DNA from: DATKZH01 sp964475955
GTDB taxonomy: Bacteria; Planctomycetota; Planctomycetia; Pirellulales; Thermoguttaceae
Length of the DNA: 51,473 bases
Assembly (NCBI GenBank): GCA_964475955.1
Contig: CAYYZY010000034.1
Location: 1-51,473 of the forward strand
Direction of reading: 5' to 3'
Positions 17,501 through 28,475 of this stretch are shown here, in pieces (position 1 is the stretch's first letter; each line of letters begins with the position of its first letter). The position numbers and the translations under genes were made by a program. Below the pieces are notes generated by a model, which saw only the letters and a list, made by a program, of their open reading frames with translations, was not told the origin of the DNA and searched no databases.

Positions 17501-18232
17501 ACCGACGACGGCCGCATCTTCACCGGCGTGCTGGCCGCCGAGACGGCCACCAGCATCACGCTCCGCAAAGAGGAAGGGGTGGAGGAGACGATCCTCCGCC
17601 GCGCGATCGACCAGATGGAGGCCTCGTCGATCTCCATGATGCCCGAGGGGCTGGAAAAGGAAGTCACCCCCCAGGACTTGGCCGATCTGCTCGCCTACCT
17701 CCGCGAGGCGCTGGGGCCGGCCCCGCCGCCGGGGATCGTGCTGTTCGACGACGAAGCCTCGCTCGCCGACGTGCTGACCGAGGGCGAAGGGACGGTGGCC
17801 CTGGCGACCGAGTCGCCGTTTTCCGGCGCGGCGTCGCTGCTGGTCACGCCGCCGCAGCGTTGGAACCTGCGCATTCCGGGCTGGGAGTACCCGATCGTCG
17901 AGAAGCCGTCGGCCGGCGAGTTCCGCTACCTCCGCTTCGCCTGGCGCTCGCAGGGCGGCCACGGGGTGATGATCGAGCTGGCCGGCGACGGCCGGTGGCC
18001 CCCGGCCGAAAAACCCCTATGGCGTTACTACAGCGGCAGGAACACGACCGGCTGGCAGGCCGTCGAGGTCTCGCCCGAGGTGCCCGGCGAGTGGGTCGTC
18101 GTCACCCGCGACCTGTGGAAGGATTTCGGTCCCTTCACGCTGACCGGCATCGCCCCCACCGCTTTGGGGGGCCTGGCCCAGTTCGACCGCATCGAGCTGC
18201 TCCGCTCGCTGGACGAGCCGGGCGGGGAGTAG
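14567..18232 (+). CDS. Exported PVC-type dehydrogenase/HEAT/cytochrome c protein
   Basis: A 1221-aa protein starting at ATG 14567 four bases after GGGAGGAG. A signal peptide occupies about residues 1-28. The membrane-bound dehydrogenase-type six-bladed propeller (about 45-465) starts with the family wording RFQVRPGFRVELVAAEP. HEAT-like repeats span about 470-900. A c-type heme site CAKCH (Cys929, Cys932, His933) follows, and MMPEG near 1025 is the likely axial methionine. The last ~160 residues form an extra beta-rich domain (VVVTRDLWKDFG) that looks like a carbohydrate-binding or jelly-roll module. Such proteins abound in Planctomycetes and Verrucomicrobia, probably in periplasmic sugar oxidation; the substrate is unknown. 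Confidence 0.92.
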   Translation: MSDTLRTLLAGLLLGAGIAAFAPIGPGAEIELATDAPKPLEPEESLKRFQVRPGFRVELVAAEPYVRDPVAMAFDAKGRIFVCEIHGYNLEGYLDVVDLNKKGVLDKAVRRIPASDRAIEEAAREQYGTVKRLEDTDGDGRVDRATVWADRLEACYGVVPARRGVIVLCAPDVVYLADRDDDGTPEVRETLFTGFGVYDMWSRVNNPRWSVDNWIYAAGAIQSGGTIRGPHLPGEVRVGATSFRFKPDGTAFEPCSGNASGFGLALTDWGDRFLVTNQQHALFVAPLAHRYLARNPYYAAPNLVLNVSTYDHPARVYPVSRPDPWRLARSKEPAWVKFYGEAEATANGFFTAASGQSIYRAADFPPEYRGNHFSVDNAQNLVHRCLLERDGAGYRVRRATEEQVEFLASTEQWFRPVNLTVGPDGALYVVDMYRDVIEDYSAIPRYLQQLYVESLIAGADRGRIWRVVAEGSVGRRPFDLTQASTAELVEHLADANAWWRGTAQRLLVERRDRAAVGPLALLARTGETPQARLHALYALDGLGALEPSLAERALDDPHYGVRTHALRLAERWLERSPELAAKIAGMVDDPDPRVRLQLAFSLGQTNDPRALEALAQLAAQYGDDAWMRAAVLSSVADSADALLASLLDRSGASAGAGSMVHALASIVGARHDDGQVGRLLATVAGVEAEKLAPLRVACLEGLIEGLGRGKPAVLRSPEGQSALRRLLVDPAVRIRELALRTAGLVKLREAPEIEAALATAARVALDEDRPIDERKAAIGLLAGAPLAKLAPVVEELLEPRQPLDVQRAAVAALASVDDPEAGALLLANWRVYTPKMQADVLGALFRRQNRLATLLDAIERGDVRPAALDAVRREQLLHASDPAVRRRAESLLAGRATSADRSEVLARYQAALSLPRDPARGHQVYLDQCAKCHQLQDQGYAVGADLATASTRTDETILTDVLDPSRQITVGYQNYTVLTDDGRIFTGVLAAETATSITLRKEEGVEETILRRAIDQMEASSISMMPEGLEKEVTPQDLADLLAYLREALGPAPPPGIVLFDDEASLADVLTEGEGTVALATESPFSGAASLLVTPPQRWNLRIPGWEYPIVEKPSAGEFRYLRFAWRSQGGHGVMIELAGDGRWPPAEKPLWRYYSGRNTTGWQAVEVSPEVPGEWVVVTRDLWKDFGPFTLTGIAPTALGGLAQFDRIELLRSLDEPGGE

Positions 18233-18458
18233 CGGCTCCTCCGGCGAAGGCGGGGACTCACCGAACACGGGCGGCTTGGGCGTCCCGCGTTTGTGGGGAT
18301 TCCGCTGGAAAATCGCGAGATTTCAGCGAGGGGGCTGATCTGGCCGCTCCCTTGAGCGTCGCCGATTGTAATGCAAGCGAGGGCCACAAGAGGGCACGAG
18401 AAGGCACGAAGGACCCCGTAAGCAACCGGTGTCGCTCTTGGCTGGGGCGGACAAGCGT

Positions 18459-18477
18459 CTTTTCGCGGAGCGAAAAG
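18459..18477. repeat. Dispersed hairpin family, copy A
   Basis: CTTTTCGC, loop GGA, GCGAAAAG: a perfect 8-bp stem. The flanks ACAAGCG before and CGACC after match the other copies (21078, 23040, 32165). Confidence 0.85.
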
Positions 18478-18609
18478 CGACCGTGGTGGGGGCTTCTGGT
18501 CCCGTGCCCTGAATCTCCGGGGCGACCTCCTTTCGCCAATTTCGCCAACTTGCCCTCAAGAAGCCGTTGACGGCGGCCGAAACCGAGAGTAACATACAGG
18601 ACTCCATTG

Positions 18610-18754
18610 GGCGGGGGAGTCGGTTTTCCCCCGCCGACACAGCAACATTCCTCGTGCAAAGCCCCTTGGCGTCGCAGCCTCCCGTGGCGCGGCCAGGCAG
18701 CCACCACGGGATGAGCGATCGCCACTGCTTCCCACGCCTTGAGGGCGGGGGCTT
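18610..18754. other. Candidate structured RNA or repeat upstream of EF-G
   Basis: Three pairings fall within 145 bases: GGCGGGGG/CCCCCGCC (18610-18617 with 18628-18635), CCCGTGG/CCACGGG (18681-18687 with 18704-18710), and AAGCCCC/GGGGCTT (18659-18665 with 18748-18754) enclosing the second. The nested layout resembles a structured RNA, but no known RNA family was recognised, and it could be another palindromic repeat. Confidence 0.3.
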
Positions 18755-18943
18755 GGCACAGGCGGTCCTTTCCCGCTGAGAGGATCGCAAACACCCATCT
18801 GGCGGCGGGATGCCTCCCTGTAGGGACCGCTTCCCCGGAAGGCTGGGCGACTATCCGCCCGGCCCGACGGCTCGGTCTCCAGCAGCGCCCGGATGGGGCA
18901 CGGCGGAACGGATCAGGCGGACCAGCGACAGAGCAGACGGACC

Positions 18944-21028
<2,085 letters not shown>

Positions 21029-21290
21029 GGATCGCGCAGGCAAGATGGGTCATTGTTCGCTCTCCGCGAACAAGCGCCTTTTCGCGGAGCGAAAAGCGAC
21101 CATCGCGAGAGCTGCTTCCGCCTATCTGTAGGACGGAATGCCATTCCGTCTTACCTGGTCGCGGGCGCACCGTCGCGCTGGGACCGGCGGGCGACCGGGT
21201 GTCACGCCGGATGTCCAACGCTGCCCTCGACCGGTTCCGCGACGAGGGCTGCGGCGTCCTCCTCGGCGGAAAGGGCCCGGCACCGGCCGG
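21029..21290. other. Convergent intergenic region with two hairpins
   Basis: Between the convergent EF-G and beta-helix genes. It holds hairpin copy B (21055-21096) and a second palindrome GACGGAAT-GCC-ATTCCGTC at 21132-21150. Either could terminate both genes. Confidence 0.6.
21055..21096. repeat. Dispersed hairpin family, copy B
   Basis: A small inverted repeat TTCGC-TCTCC-GCGAA (21056-21070) is followed by CTTTTCGC-GGA-GCGAAAAG (21078-21096). The two-hairpin layout matches copies C and E. Confidence 0.85.
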
Positions 21291-22973
21291 TTACCGCGCT
21301 GCCGCGCCGACGCCGTAGCGCATGGGCGGGGCGCCGTGCTGGTGGGCGCCGACGTCGGGGGCCGGGCCTGTGTATCCGCGGCTGAAGTTGGCGATCGGCT
21401 GGCCCGCGCCGGCGCCGGGGCTGGACGGGGCGAGTTGGAACCGGCCGGTGTTCGTCGCCGCATCGAAGCCGGCGCCGGCGGCGTAGACCGGCTCGCCGCG
21501 CACGCCGTGCTCTTCGTGGCCCTCGGGCACACGGCCGTTGTACAGGTCGTAGTCGAAATCGTTGTCCACGTTGTGATCGTGGCTGCTGATGCTGCGATTC
21601 TCCGCGGAGCGCACCTGAAGGATGTTGTTCCGCGAGACGGTGTGCTTGACGATGCGGTTGCCGCCGAGGCCGCCCGTCGGGAGCCACTCGTCGGCCTGAA
21701 AAAGCGTGTTGTGGAAGATGTACTGGTGGCCGGTCATCCAGTGCTCCCCGCCCGCGTAGCCCATCTTCAGGAAGTATCCGCCGTGGTAGTCGGGCTTCCA
21801 CTGGCTGCGCACGCAGACGTTGCGCCAGACGTAGAGCGGCCCAATCGAGGTGGCCGCGTTGCCGATCATCACCGCCGACTGCGTGATGTAGTTGTCCCAG
21901 ACGCGCACGTTGCGGTTGCCCCCCTCGATTTCCAGGCCGTCGTCCCAGCAGTGGCTGACGAGGTTGCCGTAGACGTCGGAGTCGTGGCCGGGCGACCCGC
22001 GAAAACTCCCGTTGCTGCCGCCGCCGATCACGTCGTTGTACATGTGCTCCATGTCGGAGTAGCACTCGTTGTAGCGGATCACGTGGTTGCCCGCCGTGTT
22101 GAAAAGCGAGATGCACTGCGGTCCCCGCGTGTGCGTCGGGTGGGTCGGCTCGTACCACGTGCTGCCGTCGTAGGTGGGATGGTGCAGCTTGCACCGCTGG
22201 ACGACCAGGCGCTCCAGCGAGTCGCTTCGCGAGAAAATGGCCGACTCCATGTTGAACCCGAACCCCCGCTCGGGGTTGAGACGTCCCCAGTCGGAGACGT
22301 TGCAGTCCTCGATGACCAGGTCGTGCCCGCCCTCGATCCGGATGGCGCCGATCGGCGACCGCCGGGTGTTGTCGGCCGCGCCCGCGCCTTTGAGGGTGAA
22401 TCCCCGGACGATCACGTAGGCGGCGTCGATGGTGATACACGTGTCGTGCCGGTGGCCGACGTCGACGGTCGCCCCGCGGCCATCGTAGAGACGCCAGCCC
22501 TCCGGCGTGCCCGACTCGGTGATGGCCAGCGGCGCGTCGCGATCGTCCACGCGGACCGTTTCGCCCACGGGGAATTCTTCGCTCCAGGTGGTTGCGGTCA
22601 GCCGGGTGCTTTGCCGCGTATCGGCGAGCGTCAACTCGACCTCGTACGTGGTGGCCGGCTCGAGATGGACGATGCTGCCGCGATAGTCGGCCAGGTCTTC
22701 CTCCGTGTCGGGAATCGGATGGTAGCGCATGGGGAGCGCCTCGCTCCAAGCGTCCGTGCCCTCGGGCCGATAGCGAACCGCGACCTCTTTGTCCTCCGCT
22801 CCGCCTTCGGGCGACCAGTACAGCCCGAGGCAGTGAAACGTGGGGACGGCCAGCGCGGCTTCACCGGGCGCCGGGGCGTCGGCCTCCGCCGCGTCGATCG
22901 AAGCGGGGTGGCCGTGGAGCAACAGGACCGTCAGGGCAACCGCCAGGCGGCCTTTCGCGGGGAATCGTTTCAT
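21291..22973 (-). CDS. Exported right-handed beta-helix (pectate-lyase-like) protein
   Basis: A 560-aa protein from ATG 22973. Residues 1-29 form a signal peptide (MKRFPAKGRLAVALTVLLLH, AEA cleavage region). Residues about 35-130 resemble a fibronectin-III-like module (HLEPATTYEVELTLAD). From about 190 to 470 the sequence has the short beta-strand/Asn-rich turns of a parallel beta-helix (GGHDLVIEDCNVSDWG, GNHVIRYNECYSD, GNRNVRVWDNYITQSA, QYIFHNTLFQAD). These folds usually bind or cleave polysaccharides; no catalytic triad typical of a defined lyase family was identified. The gene is flanked on both sides by copies of the CTTTTCGC hairpin repeat. Confidence 0.85.
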   Translation of the reverse strand: MKRFPAKGRLAVALTVLLLHGHPASIDAAEADAPAPGEAALAVPTFHCLGLYWSPEGGAEDKEVAVRYRPEGTDAWSEALPMRYHPIPDTEEDLADYRGSIVHLEPATTYEVELTLADTRQSTRLTATTWSEEFPVGETVRVDDRDAPLAITESGTPEGWRLYDGRGATVDVGHRHDTCITIDAAYVIVRGFTLKGAGAADNTRRSPIGAIRIEGGHDLVIEDCNVSDWGRLNPERGFGFNMESAIFSRSDSLERLVVQRCKLHHPTYDGSTWYEPTHPTHTRGPQCISLFNTAGNHVIRYNECYSDMEHMYNDVIGGGSNGSFRGSPGHDSDVYGNLVSHCWDDGLEIEGGNRNVRVWDNYITQSAVMIGNAATSIGPLYVWRNVCVRSQWKPDYHGGYFLKMGYAGGEHWMTGHQYIFHNTLFQADEWLPTGGLGGNRIVKHTVSRNNILQVRSAENRSISSHDHNVDNDFDYDLYNGRVPEGHEEHGVRGEPVYAAGAGFDAATNTGRFQLAPSSPGAGAGQPIANFSRGYTGPAPDVGAHQHGAPPMRYGVGAAAR

Positions 22974-23478
22974 GGTTCGTTCTCCCGTGAGGATCGTTCA
23001 AGGAACCGATGTCGTCGTTCGCTTCCCGCGAACAAACGTCTTTTCGCGGAGCGAGAAGCGGCTATAGCGAGAGGTATTGGTGGGCCGTCGCCAACGGGCG
23101 GAGTCCGCTGCCCGAGGAACCCCGTTTCCTTTCCCATTTTCCACGAAGCATGCGCGGATTACCACACCGCCGAAAGCCCGAATCGTCGCGATCCGAGGCA
23201 TTCGGGGCTCGAGGCCTTCTCGGCGGCCCGCAACTTCCGATGTTGGAGGCCGGCTGGCTGACGGCCCTGGCGGAGCGAAGTCCGAAAGCCGAAGAACCGG
23301 GTGCCCGCTCCGCTCGAACCCGGCCACGCTTGAGTCGCGCCCGGCAGACCCGGGAATGCTGGCACGCGCTACGGGCGCTACGGGCGGCGCGGGACGACAC
23401 GCTAAGCCGGCGCGGGTAGAATGCGCGAATCGGAAGAGCACAACCTGCGCGTACCCAAGAGCTGAGCGAGGTGATGTG
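22974..23478. other. Divergent intergenic region, repeat copy C and unexplained GC-rich DNA
   Basis: 505 bases between the divergent beta-helix and LamG genes. The first 85 hold hairpin copy C. The rest shows no gene with a ribosome site; the frame open from 23077 is an upstream extension of the LamG gene with no sign of coding. Confidence 0.5.
23018..23058. repeat. Dispersed hairpin family, copy C
   Basis: TTCGC-TTCCC-GCGAA (23018-23032) followed by CTTTTCGC-GGA-GCGAGAAG (23040-23058); one stem pair is lost by the A-to-G change. Confidence 0.8.
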
Positions 23479-26400
23479 ATGGTTGAAACCGGTGCGGTGT
23501 CGACGCGGGCAACGAACGGGCCACGAGCTTCCGGAAGACCGGCGCGGCCGCGCCTTGCAGCCCCTTGCCGCCTTGCCTGGGCCGCGATGGCGGTCGCCGG
23601 CGTGCTGGCTGCGGCTCCGGGATTGCCCGGCGCGGAGGAGCCCGACTGGTGGAATCCGCGATGGCGCATGCGGACGACGATCCGCCGGGCGAAACTGTAC
23701 CGCGACGATGCGCCCCGCGTGGCCGAAGCCGCGATCGACTTCCCGTTGCTCCTAAAGCGCGCGGGCCTGGACGAAACGTTCGCTCCGAAATCCCTGCGCG
23801 TGGTCTGCCGCGAGGCGGAGAAGGGGCCGCGCGCGGTCCCGTTCGTGTGTCGGACCGAGCCGGGTGGGGAAGGGGGCCGAGCGGCACATGTTCTGTCCTG
23901 GTACTTCCGGCCGACGGCCGGCCAAGCACCCGCCTGCCAGGTCTACTTCGACACGGGTGACGGCCGTATCGAAGCGCCTGCGTTCGATCCCCAATCGGTG
24001 CCGCCGGGCAACCTGCTGGAGAACGCCGGCTTCGAGCAACTCGAGGACGGGCTACCCGCCGCCTGGACCTGCACCCCGGCAGAGTTGGTGCGCACCGGCC
24101 GGTTCGCGCACACCTCCGGCGATCGGTCTTTGAAGGTCGCGGTCGACGGCCGGACTCCCGAGGGCGTGGACCGAGAAGTGACCCTCTCTCAGAAGGTCGA
24201 CGTGCGCGCGTTCGCCGGCCAGGAGATGGTCTTCCAGTGCGATTGGCTGGCCGAACGGGCCGTCTACGGCGCCCCGGTTTGCGTTGAACTGGAGCAATTC
24301 CGCGAAGACGGCACGAGGATCATGGAATATGCCGTCCAGCCGCGGTGGCTCACGTTGGAACTGGCCGAAGGCCAGTTCGTGCAGCTCTCGCAGCGCGGAC
24401 GGTTCAGTCACGAGGCGGCGACCGTCAACGTCCGCATCCGCATCCGCTGCTTCGTGCGCGACGCCGACACGGCACGCAAGCTGAACGGGCCCGAGTCGTG
24501 GTTCACCGTGTGGCTCGACCGGGTCGTGCTCCGTCCCGGCGATCGCTGGCCGTGGCCCGCCGCGACGGCGGCCGGCTTCGTCCCGGGGGCGCTCGAGGAC
24601 GCGCCCGTCAACCGCGGCTTCGAGTTCACCGGTCTTCGCCGGGTGGCTTTCAACGGCGCTTCGGAGGGCGCGCTGACCGCCGGCAGGTACAATCCCGATC
24701 GCCGGTCGGTCCATTGGGGACTCCGGGCCGGCACGTTGGAGTTCTGGTGCCGTCCGGCCTGGGACGTCGACGACGGGCGAGAGCACGTCTTCTTCCAGGG
24801 AACCGCCTACGGCCATCGGTTGCAGTCGCAACTGCGCAAACTCGACGCCGACGGCGAGAACCGGCTCGAATTCACCATCGCCGACAGCGGGGGCACGAGG
24901 CGCACGGTGCGTGGCAGAGCGGCGCTTGCGGCCGGACGGTGGCACCACGTGGCCGCCACGTGGGATTTTCCCGCGGCGCGCCTGGAACTGTTCGTCGACG
25001 GCCGATCGATCGCCGCGCAGGGGCCGGGCGAGCATCCATGGCCGAGCAGCCTCCTGCCCGAAGGCGGCTCGGAGCACCGCGGCATGGGCATCGGCGAGAA
25101 GGACCGCCGCAGCCTGCCGATGCAGGCATTCATCGGGGGCGACAAGCAGGCGAGCGCCGATCGCGCCGCCGACGCCGTCCTGGACGAGCTTCGCATCTCC
25201 AGCGTGGTGCGATACACCGACCCGTTCGCGCCCAAGCGTCGTGAGTTCCCGGTGGACGAGCACACCCGGGCGCTGTTTCACTTCGAGAACGGGCCGCACG
25301 GAATCCACGACGGCGACGACCGGTTCGTGCGCGGGCACCCGGCGTGCGAATTGCCTCGGTGGGAAGAAGCCGTGCCGCTGGAGACGTGCGTCGACGGCAA
25401 GATCGAACGGCGCACGGCGGTCGTCGAGCCGCGCGCGCCCGAGGCGTTGTTCCAGGCGAACCGGGCGGAGAACCGGTTGGTCGTGACGCGGCCTTTCGAA
25501 GAGCTCCCCGATCCGGGCGCGATCGAGTACCGTCCGCGCGAGGCGGAGCGCGTCGTGACCGGCCCCGGCGACACGCTGGCGATCGACGTGGGGGGCGATT
25601 TCGAGCCGCTGATGAAGTCCGTCACGTTCGAGCACGCCGACGATTCGGCGGGCGGCACCACGCGGCTTCCGCGCTGGCGGGCCAACGAGAACGTGGTCCC
25701 CTTCAGCGCGGATACGCTCGCGGCAACGCTGGCTCCGCACGTCGAAGACGACGCCCGAAAAGCATTCGAGGTGTTCCGTTACGCGCTGGCGGTAACGAAC
25801 TACTACGACGCCCATTACTGTGAGACGCTTCCCAGCCGGCACCGCGGCCGGGTCTCGTACACGCTCATCAAGGCCTTGAACGTCTATCCGTTCGACCAGT
25901 GCGGACCGCTCAACTACACGCTTCGCAAGCTCTTTCTAACGTCAGGGATCTCGTCGAACGACGCGTCGGGCACGCATCACCAGTTCGAGCAGGCCTACTA
26001 CGACGGCGACTACCGGCTGTTCGACCTGTCGCCGCGCGTCTATTGGCTCCGGCGCGACAACGCGACGGTCGCCGGCCGCCGCGACTTCGAAGAAGACCTC
26101 TACCTGAAGCTCCGCCAGGGAAGCGGCGTCACGTCGGCGCTTCGAGGCAGGGTCAGCCGGGCGCGATTCGGCGCGGCCGAGCGGCCGCACTGCATGGACT
26201 TCCCGTTGCGCTCCGGCGAGCGTGCCAGCGTTTGCTGGCACAATGAAGGGCGCTGGTTCGAGCTGACCGACGATCGCCGGCCGATTCCCCCGGCCAAAGT
26301 GCCGCCGTACTTCGGCAACGGCGCCGTCGTGTTCGAGCCGGTCGCGGCCGGCGAGACCGGCGGAGTCGGCGAGGCCGGCGCGATCGACAACGTGGCGGTC

Positions 26401-27705
26401 GACCGATCCGGCGCAGGGCCGGCCGTGGTTCGGCCCGTCGATCCGACCCAGCCGGCTTCTCTGATCTACCGCGCCGGTTGCCCGTACATCTTCTCCGACG
26501 CCGCGGTCGAGGGCACGTACCGCTGCGATAATGCGGATGCACTCCGTCTTTCGATCTCTTTCGACGAAGGCAAGACGTGGACCGGCGTCTGGCGCAACGA
26601 GAGACCGGCCGGCTCGATCGCCGTCAGCCTGCGCCCCCACGTGTCGGCCCGATACGCGTATTGGCTGAAGCTCGACGTCGCTCCCGACTCCTTGGCGAGC
26701 GTGACGGGCCTGAACGTGCGGACGACGTTCGTCGTCTCCCCGCTCTCCCTGCCCGGCAAGCTGGCGCGGGGAGAGAACCGAATCCGTTTCGTCGGCGGCC
26801 CGGTCACCTCTCCGATCCGCACGATCTGCCGCTGGGTGGAACGCCATCGGAGCGATTTGAAGGTGTCCTTGAACGCAATCGACTACTACATGAACGGAGA
26901 CGAGACCCACAGGAATCTGTTCGTTGTTGCCCCGGGCGGCCGGCTGCCCGTGCGCGTGACGCTCGGAGGCCGCCGGGCGCAGGCGGAGGTGTCGCTGGAA
27001 GGTCTGCCGGCCGGCTGGTCGGCCTCGCCGCCAGTGCAGCCGGTCGACGCGGGAGATTCCGGCCGTCCGGCCACTGCGCAGTTCATCCTGCGAGCCGAAT
27101 CGGGCGCCGAAAGCAGCATCCACGGGTTCGACGTGGTCGTGCGCCACGGGGATCGGGAGCGTCGAATCCCGGCGCAAGTGCTGGTCGCCGAGGCCCCGCT
27201 GGTCAGCGAGGCGGAGGGGGCGATCGAACGGGTCGGCAGCGTGAAGCCGTTCGCCGACGCGGAACTGAGCGGCGACGGCGGCGTGCGCTTCGACGGCGGC
27301 GGGAGGCTCGAATTCCCGATCGACGTCGCCCGGGAAGGTCGGTACGCCCTCTGGCTCCGTGCCCGGTGGGACGCCGACGCCGACCTGTCCATGCGGCTGG
27401 GCTCCTCAGGCGAGGCGGACCGCGAGTTCCGTCCGACGGCGATGATCGGATTCACCGACTGGACCGACCCGGGCCGCGCGCACACGAAGATGTTCGCCCA
27501 CTTCGGCGAACAATACGGCCATTGGTCCTGGTATCGACTGCCCGACGTGCAACTCTCGCCCGGCCGGCAACGACTCGCGCTGGGCGCAGGCGGCGGAGCT
27601 CATTTCGACGCCCTGCTGGTCCTTCCGCAGGATCCGGCAACCGACCGGGCCGCGATGAACCTGTTCCAGAACTGGAACTACGGCCCGTGGGAGAACCCGC
27701 TTTGA
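23479..27705 (+). CDS. Large exported LamG protein with a transglutaminase-like core
   Basis: A 1408-aa protein starting at ATG 23479 (AGGTGATG just upstream). An Arg-rich N-region and hydrophobic stretch near 33-50 ending in GAEEPDWWNPRW suggest export. Residues about 400-600 are a LamG/concanavalin-like domain (GTLEFWCRPAW, GRWHHVAATWD, ELFVDGRSIA, LDELRISSVVRY). Residues about 750-870 contain Cys808 (QCGPLNYTLRKLFLTSGI), His833-His834 (GTHHQFEQAYYDGDYRLFD) and Asp849, spaced like a transglutaminase-fold triad. Later come an Ig-like region near 1170-1240 and a C-terminal beta-rich binding module (ALWLRARWDADADLS). No family name for the whole could be assigned. It stands alone, divergent from the beta-helix gene. 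Confidence 0.75.
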   Translation: MVETGAVSTRATNGPRASGRPARPRLAAPCRLAWAAMAVAGVLAAAPGLPGAEEPDWWNPRWRMRTTIRRAKLYRDDAPRVAEAAIDFPLLLKRAGLDETFAPKSLRVVCREAEKGPRAVPFVCRTEPGGEGGRAAHVLSWYFRPTAGQAPACQVYFDTGDGRIEAPAFDPQSVPPGNLLENAGFEQLEDGLPAAWTCTPAELVRTGRFAHTSGDRSLKVAVDGRTPEGVDREVTLSQKVDVRAFAGQEMVFQCDWLAERAVYGAPVCVELEQFREDGTRIMEYAVQPRWLTLELAEGQFVQLSQRGRFSHEAATVNVRIRIRCFVRDADTARKLNGPESWFTVWLDRVVLRPGDRWPWPAATAAGFVPGALEDAPVNRGFEFTGLRRVAFNGASEGALTAGRYNPDRRSVHWGLRAGTLEFWCRPAWDVDDGREHVFFQGTAYGHRLQSQLRKLDADGENRLEFTIADSGGTRRTVRGRAALAAGRWHHVAATWDFPAARLELFVDGRSIAAQGPGEHPWPSSLLPEGGSEHRGMGIGEKDRRSLPMQAFIGGDKQASADRAADAVLDELRISSVVRYTDPFAPKRREFPVDEHTRALFHFENGPHGIHDGDDRFVRGHPACELPRWEEAVPLETCVDGKIERRTAVVEPRAPEALFQANRAENRLVVTRPFEELPDPGAIEYRPREAERVVTGPGDTLAIDVGGDFEPLMKSVTFEHADDSAGGTTRLPRWRANENVVPFSADTLAATLAPHVEDDARKAFEVFRYALAVTNYYDAHYCETLPSRHRGRVSYTLIKALNVYPFDQCGPLNYTLRKLFLTSGISSNDASGTHHQFEQAYYDGDYRLFDLSPRVYWLRRDNATVAGRRDFEEDLYLKLRQGSGVTSALRGRVSRARFGAAERPHCMDFPLRSGERASVCWHNEGRWFELTDDRRPIPPAKVPPYFGNGAVVFEPVAAGETGGVGEAGAIDNVAVDRSGAGPAVVRPVDPTQPASLIYRAGCPYIFSDAAVEGTYRCDNADALRLSISFDEGKTWTGVWRNERPAGSIAVSLRPHVSARYAYWLKLDVAPDSLASVTGLNVRTTFVVSPLSLPGKLARGENRIRFVGGPVTSPIRTICRWVERHRSDLKVSLNAIDYYMNGDETHRNLFVVAPGGRLPVRVTLGGRRAQAEVSLEGLPAGWSASPPVQPVDAGDSGRPATAQFILRAESGAESSIHGFDVVVRHGDRERRIPAQVLVAEAPLVSEAEGAIERVGSVKPFADAELSGDGGVRFDGGGRLEFPIDVAREGRYALWLRARWDADADLSMRLGSSGEADREFRPTAMIGFTDWTDPGRAHTKMFAHFGEQYGHWSWYRLPDVQLSPGRQRLALGAGGGAHFDALLVLPQDPATDRAAMNLFQNWNYGPWENPL

Positions 27706-27851
27706 CGTTTCTGCGCGCGCAGAGAGCCCCCGCCCGTCGCGGCGTCCCTTCGGACAAGGACTTGCACGGGGATGACCCGTCCAATTCAGGGTGACCGGGG
27801 TCGCTAAGCTTGTTTACCCCCAGATTCCCGAGCCGGTGGCTGGAGGCGGGC

Positions 27852-28190
27852 TCAGTGGTCGCAGATGTTGTCGCCGAGGGCCAGGTTTCCGTTCAGGTAC
27901 GCGGCGACGACCTGGTCGGGCGATTCGGACGGGGCGCCGACGATCACTCGGATCCCCTGGTCGGCGAAAAGCTGCTGGGCCCGCCGCCCGATGCCGCCGG
28001 CGATGATCAGCTCGGCGCCCTGCTCGTGGAGCCAGCGGGGCAGCACGCCCGGCTCATGGGCCGGCGGGGCGAGCATCGCCGTGTTGACGACCTGCTTGTT
28101 CGCCTCGTCGACGTCGACTAGGGCGAATTGGTCGCAGTGGCCGAAGTGCATGCTCAGCTTGCCGCCGACCACGGGGAGTGCGATCTTCAT
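27852..28190 (-). CDS. NifX/NifB-like iron-molybdenum cofactor-binding protein
   Basis: A 112-aa single-domain protein from ATG 28190 with GAGAGGG upstream. It has the family hallmarks MKIALPVVGGKLSMHFGHCD (Cys19 in the FGHC loop) and the C-terminal NICDH. The dinitrogenase FeMo-cofactor-biosynthesis fold binds Fe-S or FeMo clusters in nitrogenase systems, but stand-alone members in anaerobes accompany MinD/ferredoxin ATPases with no nitrogenase. No nif structural genes are present. It is the last gene of the minus-strand block. Confidence 0.9.
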   Translation of the reverse strand: MKIALPVVGGKLSMHFGHCDQFALVDVDEANKQVVNTAMLAPPAHEPGVLPRWLHEQGAELIIAGGIGRRAQQLFADQGIRVIVGAPSESPDQVVAAYLNGNLALGDNICDH

Positions 28191-28221
28191 AGGGTCCCTC
28201 TCTGCGTTTGGAGTCTTGCGT

Positions 28222-28237
28222 ATTCGCTCCGCGAAAA
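28222..28237. repeat. Dispersed hairpin family, partial copy D
   Basis: TTCGC-TCC-GCGAAAA, matching the hairpin core without the full left arm. It lies in the leader of the NifX-like gene. Confidence 0.6.
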
Positions 28238-28475
28238 GCGTACCGATGAGTCGCGTCGGGGGGCGGGAAGGCTCGCGTTCTGAGAGCCCCAAGATCACCG
28301 TGCGCGATTCCTGGGCGCGCCCCACGCCACGGTAGGGAACGGCTTCTGTGCCGCTGCGGGATCTCCCGTGCCGGCCCCGAATTCCGGGACGGCGGAACGT
28401 CGCGAAGGGCGCTGCCTACAGTGGACGTCGCCGAATCGCGCACGGCCCTGGCCCCGCCGGTTCGCTGCTATTCTC

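Larger units (their letters stand above)
18233..18943. other. 711-bp repeat-rich and possibly structured intergenic region
   Basis: No convincing gene. It contains the CTTTTCGC hairpin family at 18459-18477 and a separate folded stretch at 18610-18754. Open frames of up to about 180 codons on the minus strand have no ribosome site and no recognisable domain. No Shine-Dalgarno site precedes the EF-G ATG. Confidence 0.55.

Noticed and set aside
14282..17962. 1226-codon open frame antisense to the PVC dehydrogenase gene
   Set aside because: It mirrors the codon pattern of a well-supported gene in GC-rich DNA, has no domain of its own and no ribosome site.
18258..18794. 178-codon minus-strand frame in the intergenic region before EF-G
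   Set aside because: Runs through the hairpin repeat and the folded segment; no ribosome site or domain. Kept as intergenic.
23077..23478. N-terminal extension of the 1408-aa protein
   Set aside because: The frame is open, but the signal-peptide-like segment and ribosome site both point to 23479, and the upstream residues look like translated repeat DNA.
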